A stretch of 64,000 nucleotides of DNA from Acinetobacter calcoaceticus (GTDB lineage: Bacteria > Pseudomonadota > Gammaproteobacteria > Pseudomonadales > Moraxellaceae), in NCBI RefSeq assembly GCF_016508255.1, contig NZ_JADVKT010000002.1, forward strand, positions 682,001-746,000, written 5' to 3'. Positions within the stretch are counted from its first letter, which is position 1, and each line of letters starts with the position of its first letter. Shown here piece by piece: positions 44,274 to 53,115 of the stretch. The position numbers and the translations under genes are program-made. The notes under the pieces were generated by a model. It saw nothing but the letters and a program-made list of their open reading frames with translations, was not told the DNA's origin and searched no databases.

Positions 44274-45512
44274 ATGCGCCGTATCGCAATTGTTGGAGCA
44301 GGACAGTCTGGTTTACAGCTTGGTTTAGGCTTATTAGATACAGGCTATGACGTGACAATGATCACCAACCGAACTGCCGATGAAATCCGCCAAGGTAAAG
44401 TCATGTCAAGCCAGTGTATGTTTCATACCGCTTTACAAACTGAACGTGACTTGGGACTGAATTTTTGGGAAGAACAATGCCCAGCAGTAGAAGGCATCGG
44501 GCTAGCTTTAGTCAATCCTGAAAATGGTGGTAAAGCATTTGAATGGAGTGCTCGTCTTGAGCGTTACGCTCAATCGGTCGATCAACGCGTCAAAATGCCA
44601 TATTGGATGGAAGAATTTGAACGCCGTGGCGGTCGATTAGTAATTCAGGATGTTGGAATAGAAGAGTTAGAACAACTCGCAAACGACTACGAGCTTGTAT
44701 TACTCGCGGCTGGTAAAGGTGAAGTCGTTAAACAGTTTGAACGTGATGATGTACGCAGTGTTTTTGATAAGCCTCAACGCGCTTTGGCTTTGACCTACGT
44801 CAAAAACATGAAGCCAATTTCACCTTATTCACGTGTGACTTTTAACATTATTCCTGAAGTCGGCGAATACTTTTCATTTCCAGCACTTACCGTTAATGGT
44901 CCTTGCGACATCATGGTGTTTGAAGGAATTCCAAATGGGCCAATGGATTGCTGGCAAGATGTGAAAACACCAGAACAGCATTTGCAGTGCAGTTTGGACT
45001 TACTCAAGAAATTTGTGCCTTGGGAATATGAACGCTGCACAAATGTTGAGTTAACCGATGCTGGTGGATATTTAGCAGGACGTTTCCCACCGACAGTACG
45101 CAAACCAATTTTGACATTACCGTCTGGCAAGAAAATTTTTGGGATGGCAGATGCCTTGGTGGTGAATGACCCGATTACTGGTCAAGGCTCAAACAACGCT
45201 GCTAAGTGTAGCAAAATCTATTTCGATGCCATTTTAGCCAATGATAATCAAAACTTTAGCGAACAATGGATGGTTCAAACTTTTGAACGTTATTGGGCTT
45301 ATGCAGAAAAAGTCGTAGCTTGGACCAATAGCCTGTTAGTTCCACCACAGCCTCATGTCGTTGAACTATTAGCAGCCGCAAGCCAAAACCAAAGCATTGC
45401 TTCCATTATGGCCAATAACTTTGATGACCCGCGCTCTTTTGCCCCTTGGTGGTTTGATGCAGATCAAGCTCAAGCATTCTTGGCCTCAAAAACCGCAGCA
45501 AAAGTAGCCTAG
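44274..45512 (+). CDS. iifC: Indole/styrene monooxygenase, FAD-dependent oxygenase component (StyA-like)
   Basis: 412 aa from the ATG at 44274, with GGAG (44264-44267) ahead of it; an in-frame ATG at 44262 lacks a ribosome site. The N-terminus RRIAIVGAGQSGLQLGLGLL is the FAD-binding Rossmann motif of two-component StyA enzymes, and the GRFPPTVRKPI and NDPITGQGSNNAAKC segments are conserved there too. It epoxidises indole with reduced FAD supplied by the partner reductase encoded 26 bases downstream. Such enzymes give indigo in heterologous hosts. The pairing with SDR, DLH-type protein and ant genes supports indole rather than styrene as substrate. Confidence 0.85.
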   Translation: MRRIAIVGAGQSGLQLGLGLLDTGYDVTMITNRTADEIRQGKVMSSQCMFHTALQTERDLGLNFWEEQCPAVEGIGLALVNPENGGKAFEWSARLERYAQSVDQRVKMPYWMEEFERRGGRLVIQDVGIEELEQLANDYELVLLAAGKGEVVKQFERDDVRSVFDKPQRALALTYVKNMKPISPYSRVTFNIIPEVGEYFSFPALTVNGPCDIMVFEGIPNGPMDCWQDVKTPEQHLQCSLDLLKKFVPWEYERCTNVELTDAGGYLAGRFPPTVRKPILTLPSGKKIFGMADALVVNDPITGQGSNNAAKCSKIYFDAILANDNQNFSEQWMVQTFERYWAYAEKVVAWTNSLLVPPQPHVVELLAAASQNQSIASIMANNFDDPRSFAPWWFDADQAQAFLASKTAAKVA

Positions 45513-45538
45513 GTCATAGTCAAAGGGAGATATGAAAA

Positions 45539-46069
45539 ATGGACACAATTGAAACTTTAGCTTTACAAGCGATTAATGCTGAAAACCCAAGAGAAATCCG
45601 TAATTTACTTGGACAATTTGCAACTGGCGTTACCGTGATTACAACTCGTGGTAAAGATGGTCGGAAAATAGGAATGACAGCCAATTCATTTTCGTCGCTG
45701 TCTTTAGATCCGCCATTAATTTTGTGGAGTCTTTCAAAAACAGCGCCAAGTTTGTCAGATTTTGTAGAGGCTGAATATTTTGCCATTCACATGTTGGCAC
45801 AGGAGCATCACCAGCTTTCGGGACATTTTGCTCGAGGTGCCGAAGATAAATTTGCAGGTATTTCACATCAACAATGCAAGGCAGGTGTTCCAATTTTGGC
45901 AGATGCACTCGCAACCTTGGTTTGCCGCAATGTAAATCAGTATGAAGGCGGAGATCATTTGATTTTTATTGGTCAAATTGAACAGTACCAACAACGTCAA
46001 GGTGAACCATTGGTATTCCACGCAGGAAAGTATCGGATTGCTGCTGAGCATCCAGAATTAGCACATTAA
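45539..46069 (+). CDS. iifD: Flavin reductase partner of the indole monooxygenase
   Basis: 176 aa, the length of the HpaC/StyB flavin reductase family. LGQFATGVTVITTRGKDGRKIGMTANSF carries the flavin-binding core and SLSLDPPLILWSLSKTAPS follows; GDHLIFIGQIE near the end is the conserved family tail. It reduces free FAD with NADH for the oxygenase encoded just upstream. AGGGAG serves as ribosome site. A hairpin terminator-like element follows before the outer-membrane protein gene. Confidence 0.88.
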   Translation: MDTIETLALQAINAENPREIRNLLGQFATGVTVITTRGKDGRKIGMTANSFSSLSLDPPLILWSLSKTAPSLSDFVEAEYFAIHMLAQEHHQLSGHFARGAEDKFAGISHQQCKAGVPILADALATLVCRNVNQYEGGDHLIFIGQIEQYQQRQGEPLVFHAGKYRIAAEHPELAH

Positions 46070-46078
46070 TTCACCATA

Positions 46079-46107
46079 ATCACGATCAATCCGGTCGTGA
46101 TTTTTTT
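46079..46107 (+). terminator. Terminator or attenuator between iifD and the outer-membrane protein gene
   Basis: ATCACGA (46079-46085) and TCGTGAT (46095-46101) form a short hairpin, followed by seven Ts. The next gene starts 16 bases later without space for a full promoter, so partial read-through is likely. Confidence 0.65.
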
Positions 46108-46122
46108 ATAGGAAATAAGAAG

Positions 46123-47070
46123 ATGAAAAGCACTTTAATTAAACATGGATTTTTAGCAGGGACATTGTTGGGTTTGCCCTTGGTTACACATGCCTATGAT
46201 TTACCGACCGTAAACTTAGGCATGACCAGCTTTCTCGATGGCGGATTACCCGCAGGGCCTGGCTGGTATGCTCAAACCTATTTTCAAAATTACGATAGTA
46301 ATAAACTGGTCGATGCCAATGGACAAAAATTAGGTTTACCTAAAACAGATTTAAATTATCAAGTACTGGTTGAACAAGTTAGTTATTTATCGAATGTTCG
46401 AGTAAAAGATAAAGCCAGTTTAGGTATAAATTTTTTAATTCCTTTTGTCAGCAAAATGGACATGGATGATGGCTTGAATAATGCTGCTATTAAAGCCCAA
46501 AGTGGCTTTGGGGACATTATGATTGGACCTTTTATTCAGTTCGATCCAATCATGGGCGCACAAGGACCGAAGTTTGTACATCGTTTTGAGTTTCAGGTGA
46601 ATTTACCTACTGGGGAATACGACCAGCAAAAAGATATTAACCCAAGTAATAACGCTGTTTCATTTGATCCTTATTGGGCTGCCACATATTGGTTTAATCC
46701 CAAATGGACCGCTTCAACACGCATCCATTATCTCTATAACTTTAAAAATGATGACCCAAGCTATGCTTTTGCTGGAGCAAATGATATGCAGGTAGGGCAA
46801 GCAATTCATGCAAACTTTGCAACAGATTATGCCATTACCGAACAATTCCGCTTAGGACTAAATGGCTATTGGCTAAAACAAGTCACTGACACCGAAGTCG
46901 ATGGTGAAAAAGTCAAAGGTAGACGTGAGCAAGTCTGGGCAATTGGTCCGGGTGCGATGTATAGTTTTTCTAAAAATGATCACTTGGTTGCAAATGCTTA
47001 TTTTGAGCAAGATGCTGAAAACCGACCAGAAGGAACACGATTACAAGTTCGTTATGTTCATCATTTCTAA
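46123..47070 (+). CDS. Outer-membrane protein of the Phenol_MetA_deg/SphA family
   Basis: 315 aa. Signal peptide (LLGLPLVTHA, cleaved before YDLPT) followed by beta-rich sequence with alternating aromatic residues and a C-terminal barrel ending RLQVRYVHHF. This family accompanies aromatic degradation operons and probably admits hydrophobic substrates through the outer membrane. Last gene of the iif-type operon, possibly the gene called iifE elsewhere, though I am not certain of that name. Followed by a strong terminator. Confidence 0.8.
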   Translation: MKSTLIKHGFLAGTLLGLPLVTHAYDLPTVNLGMTSFLDGGLPAGPGWYAQTYFQNYDSNKLVDANGQKLGLPKTDLNYQVLVEQVSYLSNVRVKDKASLGINFLIPFVSKMDMDDGLNNAAIKAQSGFGDIMIGPFIQFDPIMGAQGPKFVHRFEFQVNLPTGEYDQQKDINPSNNAVSFDPYWAATYWFNPKWTASTRIHYLYNFKNDDPSYAFAGANDMQVGQAIHANFATDYAITEQFRLGLNGYWLKQVTDTEVDGEKVKGRREQVWAIGPGAMYSFSKNDHLVANAYFEQDAENRPEGTRLQVRYVHHF

Positions 47071-47079
47071 GTCATAAAA

Positions 47080-47113
47080 AAAGCCTTTTATATTTATTGA
47101 TATAAAAGGCTTT
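47080..47113. terminator. Convergent terminator, outer-membrane protein / AraC gene
   Basis: AAAGCCTTTTATA (47080-47092) and TATAAAAGGCTTT (47101-47113) form a 13-bp stem with an 8-base loop. Confidence 0.88.
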
Positions 47114-47126
47114 ATCTATTTTTAGT

Positions 47127-48179
47127 TTACGAAAAAATTGAAGTAATTAAGCCTTCACTTTGACCAGAACGGCGGGTAGACGAAGGTAATTCACCATAAC
47201 GGCGTTTGTACTCTTGAGAAAAACGGCCTAAGTGAGTAAATCCCCATTTAAATGCAACGTCAGTAACCGATAGATTTTCATTGTGCATCAGCTCTAAATG
47301 AGCCTGTTCAAAACGTAATTCTTTTAAATAAGACATTGGGGTTGTCCCCAAATAATTTTTAAAACCGGTAAATAGGGTTCTTACGCTCACGCCAGCATGT
47401 TCAGCCAAAATTTCGACGTTAAGCGGCTCATGTAAATGTTCTTTTATGTAGGCTTCTGTACGCTTCACAAAATAAGGAGAGACAGTTTTTTCTTTATGCT
47501 GATCTATTTTATGTAATGCGTTATTGGGTTGACCATAGATCAGTGCATTAAAAAGATTTGACTCAAACTGTTTAAAGGCTAGAGGATGATGAAGAGGGTG
47601 TTGCTCGCATGCTAAAGCATCCATTAAAGTTCTAACGAGCTGTAAAAAATAAGCACCGCTTTGAGTAGCAAAGTCTAATTTTGGGTCGAAAACGAGTAAG
47701 TTATTTTCTGAACCGGCAATGTGCTGACGGCAATGGTAAGTAAAATCATCCTTTGAAACTTTTAGAATGAGCTGTGGTGAGTTTGTGTGCCAGCGCATAC
47801 GTAAAGGTTGCTGAGGAGAAATAAGAGATGCAACTTGAGAATAAGAAATAAACTTTTGTGAACCAAACTCGATTTCTGCATAGCCCTGAGTTGGAATTTG
47901 AATGAGGTAAAAGTTATCAAGGTGATCTGGTTCAATAATGACATCCGCGCCATATTCCAAGCGGCTAATAGACAGTGCGCCTGTTTTAACATGGTGCATA
48001 GTTGCACTGAAATCTCGCTTCTGATGAGAGATTTTAAGATCATGTGGTTTAAAAATTTGGCCTACATTGCGGCAGGTTTCGCTTAAATCGTGGTGATCAA
48101 ACACCAAATTACCAGTGGTAAAGATAGACTCATTTTGAAAATGACGTCCACTGAGTTCTCGGGAGTTGGCTTGGTTCAT
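47127..48179 (-). CDS. AraC/XylS-family regulator, probable activator of antABC
   Basis: 350 aa from the ATG at 48179 (AAGGGA in ribosome-site position); the frame extends to 48218. The N-terminal AraC-binding-like domain resembles XylS/AntR-type regulators. The C-terminal double HTH has VEILAEHAGVSVRTLFTGFKNYLGTTPMSYLKELR and LSVTDVAFKWGFTHLGRFSQEYKRRYGELPS. It is a paralogue of the AraC protein at 40624. It lies between the iif and ant operons. XylS-like direct repeats precede antA. AntR of Pseudomonas, which activates ant genes with anthranilate, is of this family, so the same role here is likely. Confidence 0.85.
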   Translation of the reverse strand: MNQANSRELSGRHFQNESIFTTGNLVFDHHDLSETCRNVGQIFKPHDLKISHQKRDFSATMHHVKTGALSISRLEYGADVIIEPDHLDNFYLIQIPTQGYAEIEFGSQKFISYSQVASLISPQQPLRMRWHTNSPQLILKVSKDDFTYHCRQHIAGSENNLLVFDPKLDFATQSGAYFLQLVRTLMDALACEQHPLHHPLAFKQFESNLFNALIYGQPNNALHKIDQHKEKTVSPYFVKRTEAYIKEHLHEPLNVEILAEHAGVSVRTLFTGFKNYLGTTPMSYLKELRFEQAHLELMHNENLSVTDVAFKWGFTHLGRFSQEYKRRYGELPSSTRRSGQSEGLITSIFS

Positions 48180-48552
48180 ATATATCCCTTTTGGCTCACT
48201 CCTGTATTTACTGTGCAAAATGTGTGAATCTTAACTTTGCAACGCGTAAATACGGCACTTAAAAAAATTAAGTTACTCGCAAATTACAATGAGATATAAG
48301 CAAAATACAGACCAATTTATCCGCTAATTAATGTGTTTTTCTCAAATTTTTACGTCGGATTTTGTCCATCAATTTAATACATTCGAGAAATAGAATAGGG
48401 GGATATAAAAGGTGCTATAAGTTAATCTCATCATGATCTTATTCCTTAAGATCTATCAAAATTTATAGCAAATCCGAGCGAACTGGTCAATTTATTTTGT
48501 CAGAATTAATTATTTTATATTACTGATATATAAAAACTTTTAATTTAAATGC
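48180..48552. other. Intergenic region upstream of the AraC gene
   Basis: About 370 AT-rich bases between the AraC gene start and the ant operon terminator. It should hold the AraC gene promoter. I see no gene, RNA or strong repeat. Confidence 0.4.
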
Positions 48553-48588
48553 AAAAATTCAATATACCCCTTGCAGAGTATATTGAAT
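48553..48588 (-). terminator. Terminator of the antABC operon
   Basis: ATTCAATATAC (48557-48567) and GTATATTGAAT (48578-48588) are perfect 11-bp arms with a 10-base loop. On the minus strand a run of five Ts follows. It lies about 40 bases past the antC stop. Confidence 0.78.
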
Positions 48589-48626
48589 CATTTAAGGTTT
48601 TAGTGGTTTTTAAATTATTTATACTT

Positions 48627-49655
48627 TTAACGTGAGGCATTACTCTGTAAAAACTTCTCGCTATAAATACGATAGTTTTGCAAAGATTGTTCATCTAACC
48701 AGTTTTTCACGGCTTCAATCATTGGTGGTGGGCCACATAAATACATATCAAAAGCCTGTTCAGCCAGTTGATCTTTATTTAAGTGTTCATGAATATAACC
48801 CGCTTTACCTTGCCAAGCTTCGGTTGCTCTAGTCACAATTGGGTGATAAATAAAGTTTGGAAGTTGTTCTGCGTAGGCATGTAAACGCTGTTGCTCACAC
48901 AAATCGGTTTCACTATTTACGCCGTAATACAACTGAACGGCTGGTGAGTTTGGTTGATCAACCAAGTTATCTAGCATTCCCAAGAAAGCCGATAAACCTG
49001 TTCCACCAGCTACAAAAACCAGTGGTCGCTGTACTTCACGTAAATAGAAACTACCAAGCGGGGCTTCAATGAGTAGGGTTTGTCCAACCTGACACCGGTC
49101 ACGCAAGTAATTACTCATGACGCCGTCTGGCAAGAGACGAATTAGAAATTGCAATTGATTGGTTGCGTTTGGTCTATTGGCAAATGAATATGAACGCCAA
49201 TCTTCAGTATCTGGAATTTGCAAACGAGCATATTGACCCGGTAAAAACTGAAGCTGTTCAACATGACTGCTCGCATCAAGATGCAAAATTGCTGTTGTTT
49301 CAGAAACCAGCTCAACCGCAGTCACTTTGGTTTCAATTTTTAAAGTATCACCAGCGTTACAGATAGCAGAATCATGATCGAAATAAAAAGCTGCATCTGA
49401 TTTCACACGCGTCTGGCAAGCTAACATTTTACGCTCAGCCAAATCACGCTCACTTAATGCATCTTCATCAACATATTCTTGTTCATAAATACCAGTTTCA
49501 CACTGACCCTGACAGGTACCACAAACACCTTCACGGCAGTCTAGCGGCAGGTTAATTCCCTGACGAACTGCTGCATCTAGCAACAATTCATCCTTATTTA
49601 CCGAAATGAAAAAGGTTTTACCATCGGCAAAGTTAAGTGCAACTGAATGTCCCAT
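48627..49655 (-). CDS. antC: Anthranilate 1,2-dioxygenase reductase component
   Basis: 342 aa. An N-terminal plant-type [2Fe-2S] ferredoxin domain with Cys40, Cys45, Cys48 and Cys80 (DCREGVCGTCQG), then FAD-binding (LPGQYARLQIP and RSYSFAN) and NAD-binding (FVAGGTGLSAFLGML, CGPPPMIEAV) domains, as in BenC/AntC. It passes electrons from NADH to the Rieske oxygenase. It starts 11 bases after antB. BenC is the alternative; the alpha subunit sequence settles it as anthranilate type. Confidence 0.9.
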   Translation of the reverse strand: MGHSVALNFADGKTFFISVNKDELLLDAAVRQGINLPLDCREGVCGTCQGQCETGIYEQEYVDEDALSERDLAERKMLACQTRVKSDAAFYFDHDSAICNAGDTLKIETKVTAVELVSETTAILHLDASSHVEQLQFLPGQYARLQIPDTEDWRSYSFANRPNATNQLQFLIRLLPDGVMSNYLRDRCQVGQTLLIEAPLGSFYLREVQRPLVFVAGGTGLSAFLGMLDNLVDQPNSPAVQLYYGVNSETDLCEQQRLHAYAEQLPNFIYHPIVTRATEAWQGKAGYIHEHLNKDQLAEQAFDMYLCGPPPMIEAVKNWLDEQSLQNYRIYSEKFLQSNASR

Positions 49656-49666
49656 TTTTATTCCCC

Positions 49667-50158
49667 TTAAACGTGATAGAAGTCTAAAACGGAATCAATT
49701 TTGTCATTGAGCAAAATGCTGTGCTGACGACGAATGCGGAAACCATCTGCGGTTTGGCGTAAAAGATAAGTGGCATGTCCGTAAAAACAGCCTTCTAAGC
49801 CTTGACGGTTATAAAGCGTTTGCCATACAACTTTTGCCTCAACCAATCCATCATCCAGTGTTTTTACACGAATGTTATTCATGCTGTGTAACGTACGTGG
49901 TAACGGCGTTGCAGACGCAGCTTTACCTGTACGAATACGGAATACACGGTCTTCAAGGCCTGTACGGTCTGCATAATAAATATAAGACAAACCCTGATTT
50001 GGATCTTGAACATAGTTATGGTCATCAATCCACTGAGGAATATGATATTCACTATCTTCATCGTAAAGATCTAGATAGGCATCCCAGTCATAAGCATCAC
50101 AAAGTTCTGCTTTTTTGTACAAAAACTGAGATACAGCAAAATGTAGTTCTTGTGACAT
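49667..50158 (-). CDS. antB: Anthranilate 1,2-dioxygenase small (beta) subunit
   Basis: 163 aa ring-hydroxylating dioxygenase beta subunit of the SnoaL/NTF2 fold. LYDEDSEYHIPQW, SYIYYADRTGLEDRVFRIRTGKA and the terminal LNDKIDSVLDFYHV are typical. It is structural and assembles with AntA as an alpha3beta3 oxygenase. It starts 2 bases after antA ends, implying coupled translation. Confidence 0.9.
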   Translation of the reverse strand: MSQELHFAVSQFLYKKAELCDAYDWDAYLDLYDEDSEYHIPQWIDDHNYVQDPNQGLSYIYYADRTGLEDRVFRIRTGKAASATPLPRTLHSMNNIRVKTLDDGLVEAKVVWQTLYNRQGLEGCFYGHATYLLRQTADGFRIRRQHSILLNDKIDSVLDFYHV

Positions 50159-50160
50159 GG

Positions 50161-51576
50161 TTACACCTCATCCATTAGGGTATTGTTTTCGAAAGTAATA
50201 TCCTGCATTTTCAGCGCTTTCTTGTTTAAGCCGTCGAGCATCAGACGTTGCCAATGTCCATGTTGATTTACATAGAGTCCTTCATGGGTAAACTCACGGC
50301 CAGTAATGACAGGTTGAATGCCTAAATCTTCCGAGTTTTTCGTTGCGCCATATTCCCAAGACTGGCAGCCACGAGAAATATCACTCCAGCGCTCAAGTCG
50401 TGCTTGAAAGCCTTTTTGCTGTTCACGGAATTCGACCAAATCATCTGGTGTACCTAAACCAGAAACGTTAAAGAAATCTTCAAACTGGCGGATACGGTTA
50501 CGGCGTGCTTCAGCAGATTCACCTTTAACACCAATACATTGACTGATGACTTCGGTTTTATTCCAAGCAACAGGCCGAACAATGCGAAGCTGTGAGCTAA
50601 TCTGATCCATAAAGAATAGACTAGGGTACAAGTTCAAGTTTCTTAAACGATGCATTGCCCATTCAGCATATTTGTCGCCGTATTTTTCGACCATATATGG
50701 CATAACAGTGCTGTAACCCGGACGAACAGTTGGGTTTGGCATGTCACTGAATAAAACACTATGGCCATTTTTGAAGCTGAACCAGCCATCGTCAGTTTCT
50801 GAGTCACCCGCACCTAACTTGCTATAGTCAAGCGTATCGAGTTCTTCACCTTTTGATGCATTGACTTGCTGGCGGTGTTGGACTGTAGAGACATAGTTAT
50901 AGTGAACAGTACTTACATGGTAGCCATCTAAGCCATTTTCATTTTGTAGCTTCCAGTTGCCTGCAAAGGTATAAGATGATTTGCCTTGAAGTACTTCTAG
51001 TTCACCTGTTGGGGACTGGTTAACCATTAAATCAAGGAACAGTTTTGCATCGCCCAAAAAGTCTTCTAGAGTATCTGTTGCTTGAGTATCGAGGCTTACA
51101 AATACGAAACCACGGTAGCTGGCAATACGGCCTTGTTTTAAGCCACGGCTTGATTTATCAAAATCTTCACAATATTCGCTTGGTGCTTTGACTTTAACCA
51201 AACGGCCATCTGACTTATAACACCATGCGTGGAACGGGCATGTAAAGGTTGACTGGTTGCCTTTTGCAACGCGTGTTAAAGTCGCGCCGCGGTGTTCACA
51301 AGCGTTTACCATCGCATGTAGTTCGCCTTTACCATCACGGCTCACAATAATTGGTTGACGACCAATTTGAATTGTTAGGAAATCATGATTGTTTGGAATT
51401 TCACTTTCATGGCATGCATAAATCCAAACCTTTTCAAAAATGAATTCCATTTCCAAGTCAAACAGCTCAGGCTCGGTAAACATATTTCGTGCAATACGAA
51501 ACACGCCATCGTTAGGACGGAAGTCGATACATCCATCAACAAAATCATTCCATTGTTTTAAATTAGATGAGGTCAT
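50161..51576 (-). CDS. antA: Anthranilate 1,2-dioxygenase large (alpha) subunit
   Basis: 471 aa from the ATG at 51576, the length I recall for AntA of strain ADP1; the frame extends to 51594. The Rieske [2Fe-2S] centre uses Cys93, His95, Cys113 and His116 (CEHRGATLTRVAKG...CPFHAW). The mononuclear iron motif is NENGLDGYHVSTVH. It converts anthranilate, O2 and NADH to catechol, ammonia and CO2. The near-complete resemblance to remembered AntA sequence supports the assignment over BenA. The operon is divergent from modE and preceded by tandem XylS-like repeats. It is the natural outlet of the convergent indole operon. Confidence 0.93.
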   Translation of the reverse strand: MTSSNLKQWNDFVDGCIDFRPNDGVFRIARNMFTEPELFDLEMEFIFEKVWIYACHESEIPNNHDFLTIQIGRQPIIVSRDGKGELHAMVNACEHRGATLTRVAKGNQSTFTCPFHAWCYKSDGRLVKVKAPSEYCEDFDKSSRGLKQGRIASYRGFVFVSLDTQATDTLEDFLGDAKLFLDLMVNQSPTGELEVLQGKSSYTFAGNWKLQNENGLDGYHVSTVHYNYVSTVQHRQQVNASKGEELDTLDYSKLGAGDSETDDGWFSFKNGHSVLFSDMPNPTVRPGYSTVMPYMVEKYGDKYAEWAMHRLRNLNLYPSLFFMDQISSQLRIVRPVAWNKTEVISQCIGVKGESAEARRNRIRQFEDFFNVSGLGTPDDLVEFREQQKGFQARLERWSDISRGCQSWEYGATKNSEDLGIQPVITGREFTHEGLYVNQHGHWQRLMLDGLNKKALKMQDITFENNTLMDEV

Positions 51577-51635
51577 TTGCTCAATCCTATTCATTCAGCT
51601 TTTAACTGATTGAACCGCGATTAGGCCTTGGTCTC

Positions 51636-51671
51636 TATCCGTTTTTTCCAGATCTTTATCCACTTTGTGCA
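51636..51671 (-). promoter_or_regulatory. Tandem XylS/AntR-like operator upstream of antA
   Basis: On the minus strand TGCA-CAAAGT-GGATA (51671-51657) is a perfect TGCA-N6-GGNTA site, followed 21 bases on by TGGA-AAAAAC-GGATA (51650-51636). Two 15-base direct repeats separated by 6 bases is the XylS/BenR layout. The antA ATG is 60 bases further. Confidence 0.7.
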
Positions 51672-51795
51672 GTTTTGATTTTTTAATAAGACTATCTTCA
51701 AGATGTAATCGCATTTTAAAAATGTATATGTCCTATCTTTTTAAATTTCCATATAATCTTAACCAGAATAAAATCAAATCTTGTGAATTAAGCCT

Positions 51796-52146
51796 ATGAA
51801 AGAACACAACTTAAAATTACAGCTTAGAATTCTTTTAGAGCAAAACATTGCATTTGGTCCGGGTAAGGCCGACTTACTTGAAGCAATTGAGAGAACTGGT
51901 TCAATTTCACAAGCTGCAAAATCTATGAATATGAGCTATCGCCGTGCATGGCAGTTGGTCGATACGATGAATCAGTGCTTTGAAACAGCCTTAGTTGAAA
52001 CTCAAACAGGTGGAACACATGGTGGTGGGGCCGCGGTTACAGTTTTGGGCCAGAAAGTCTTAAAGCACTATCGCCAAATGGAAATCAATGCTCTACAAGC
52101 CTTAGTACATGATTATCAAATCATGAGTGGTTATCTAAAGAAATAA
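51796..52146 (+). CDS. modE: ModE-type HTH regulator without molybdate-binding domain
   Basis: 116 aa. It matches only the N-terminal winged-HTH part of ModE: GKADLLEAIERTGSISQAAKSMNMSYRRAWQLVDTMN and TGGTHGGGAAVTVLGQKVLKHY. The two C-terminal molbindin (MOP) domains of E. coli ModE are absent. Such single-domain proteins are common in proteobacteria. It lies 184 bases upstream of modA with a ModE-box-like site between, so control of modABC is likely. How it senses molybdate is unclear. Confidence 0.82.
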   Translation: MKEHNLKLQLRILLEQNIAFGPGKADLLEAIERTGSISQAAKSMNMSYRRAWQLVDTMNQCFETALVETQTGGTHGGGAAVTVLGQKVLKHYRQMEINALQALVHDYQIMSGYLKK

Positions 52147-52273
52147 GATTAAAAGGAAGACTTTATAAATCAAAGAATTTAAGCACGAATCAGTTTTACC
52201 AACCTATGATTTTCAATTACCCAGAAAAAATATCTATCTTTATAAATAATTTCTACTTTTCATCGTCTATGCT

Positions 52274-52302
52274 TATCGCTATATTCTTGGGTATATATCG
52301 CT
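52274..52302 (+). promoter_or_regulatory. ModE-box-like operator upstream of modA
   Basis: TATCGCTATAT (52274-52284), seven bases, then TATATATCGCT (52292-52302). It contains ATCGCTATAT and a near-inverted TATATATCGC, reminiscent of the E. coli ModE box, and also reads as direct TATCGCT repeats 23 bases apart. It lies 28 bases before the modA ATG. Confidence 0.5.
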
Positions 52303-52329
52303 GAAAAAAACGACAAAAGGTAAAACATA

Positions 52330-53115
52330 ATGGTAAGTGATACGAAGATAAAAAAATTAGCTTTGGTCTCATCAATCTTAACTATGGGATTGGCCCTTAA
52401 TGTTCCAGCAAAGGCTGAATCGGTTACTGTCTATGCGGCAGCGAGCTTAACCAATGCCATTAACGAATTAGAAAAAATTTACGAAAAACAAAATAATATA
52501 GAAGTTAAAACGTCGTATGCAGGTTCATCGACCTTAGCTAAACAAATTGAAGCTGGGGCGCCAGCTGATGTATTTATCTCTGCTGATACACAGTGGATGG
52601 ATTATCTGCAAAACAAAAAATTAGTTGCAGCAAATGACCGTGTAAATTTATTAGGCAACCGTTTAGTTCTAATTACTCCAAAAGGGCAGTCACTAAACGT
52701 AAAACTAGATAAAACAACCGATCCAAATAAAGTGTTTACAGGAAAGATTTGTACAGGGGATACCAAAAGTGTGCCTGTAGGTAAATATGCTAAACAAGCT
52801 TTTACCAATTTAGGTTGGTGGAGTCGTATTGAGCCGAAGTTAGTTGAAACAGAAGATGTTCGAGCTGCCTTAAACTTTGTTGCACGAGGTGAATGTCAGG
52901 TTGGGATTGTCTATGCAACCGATGCAGCGATTAGCAAAGATGTAAAAGTAGTTGGTATATTTCCAGAAAACACTCATATGCCAATTACGTATCCTGTAGG
53001 GATGATTAAAAAGAATCCGAACTCAATAAAGTTCTATCAATTTTTACAAAGCAATCAAGCCAAAGCTGTCTTTAAAAAATATGGCTTTAGCGTATTGGCT
53101 CCAATTAAGCCATGA
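52330..53115 (+). CDS. modA: Molybdate ABC transporter periplasmic binding protein
   Basis: 261 aa. Signal peptide (about 1-29, ends NVPAKA). The mature start VTVYAAASLTNAINEL supplies the Ser/Asn oxyanion contacts, and SYAGSSTLAKQIEAGAPADVFISAD and GIVYATDA are family blocks. It captures molybdate in the periplasm for ModB/ModC. It follows the ModE-like gene and overlaps modB by 4 bases. Tungstate binding cannot be excluded. Confidence 0.93.
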   Translation: MVSDTKIKKLALVSSILTMGLALNVPAKAESVTVYAAASLTNAINELEKIYEKQNNIEVKTSYAGSSTLAKQIEAGAPADVFISADTQWMDYLQNKKLVAANDRVNLLGNRLVLITPKGQSLNVKLDKTTDPNKVFTGKICTGDTKSVPVGKYAKQAFTNLGWWSRIEPKLVETEDVRAALNFVARGECQVGIVYATDAAISKDVKVVGIFPENTHMPITYPVGMIKKNPNSIKFYQFLQSNQAKAVFKKYGFSVLAPIKP

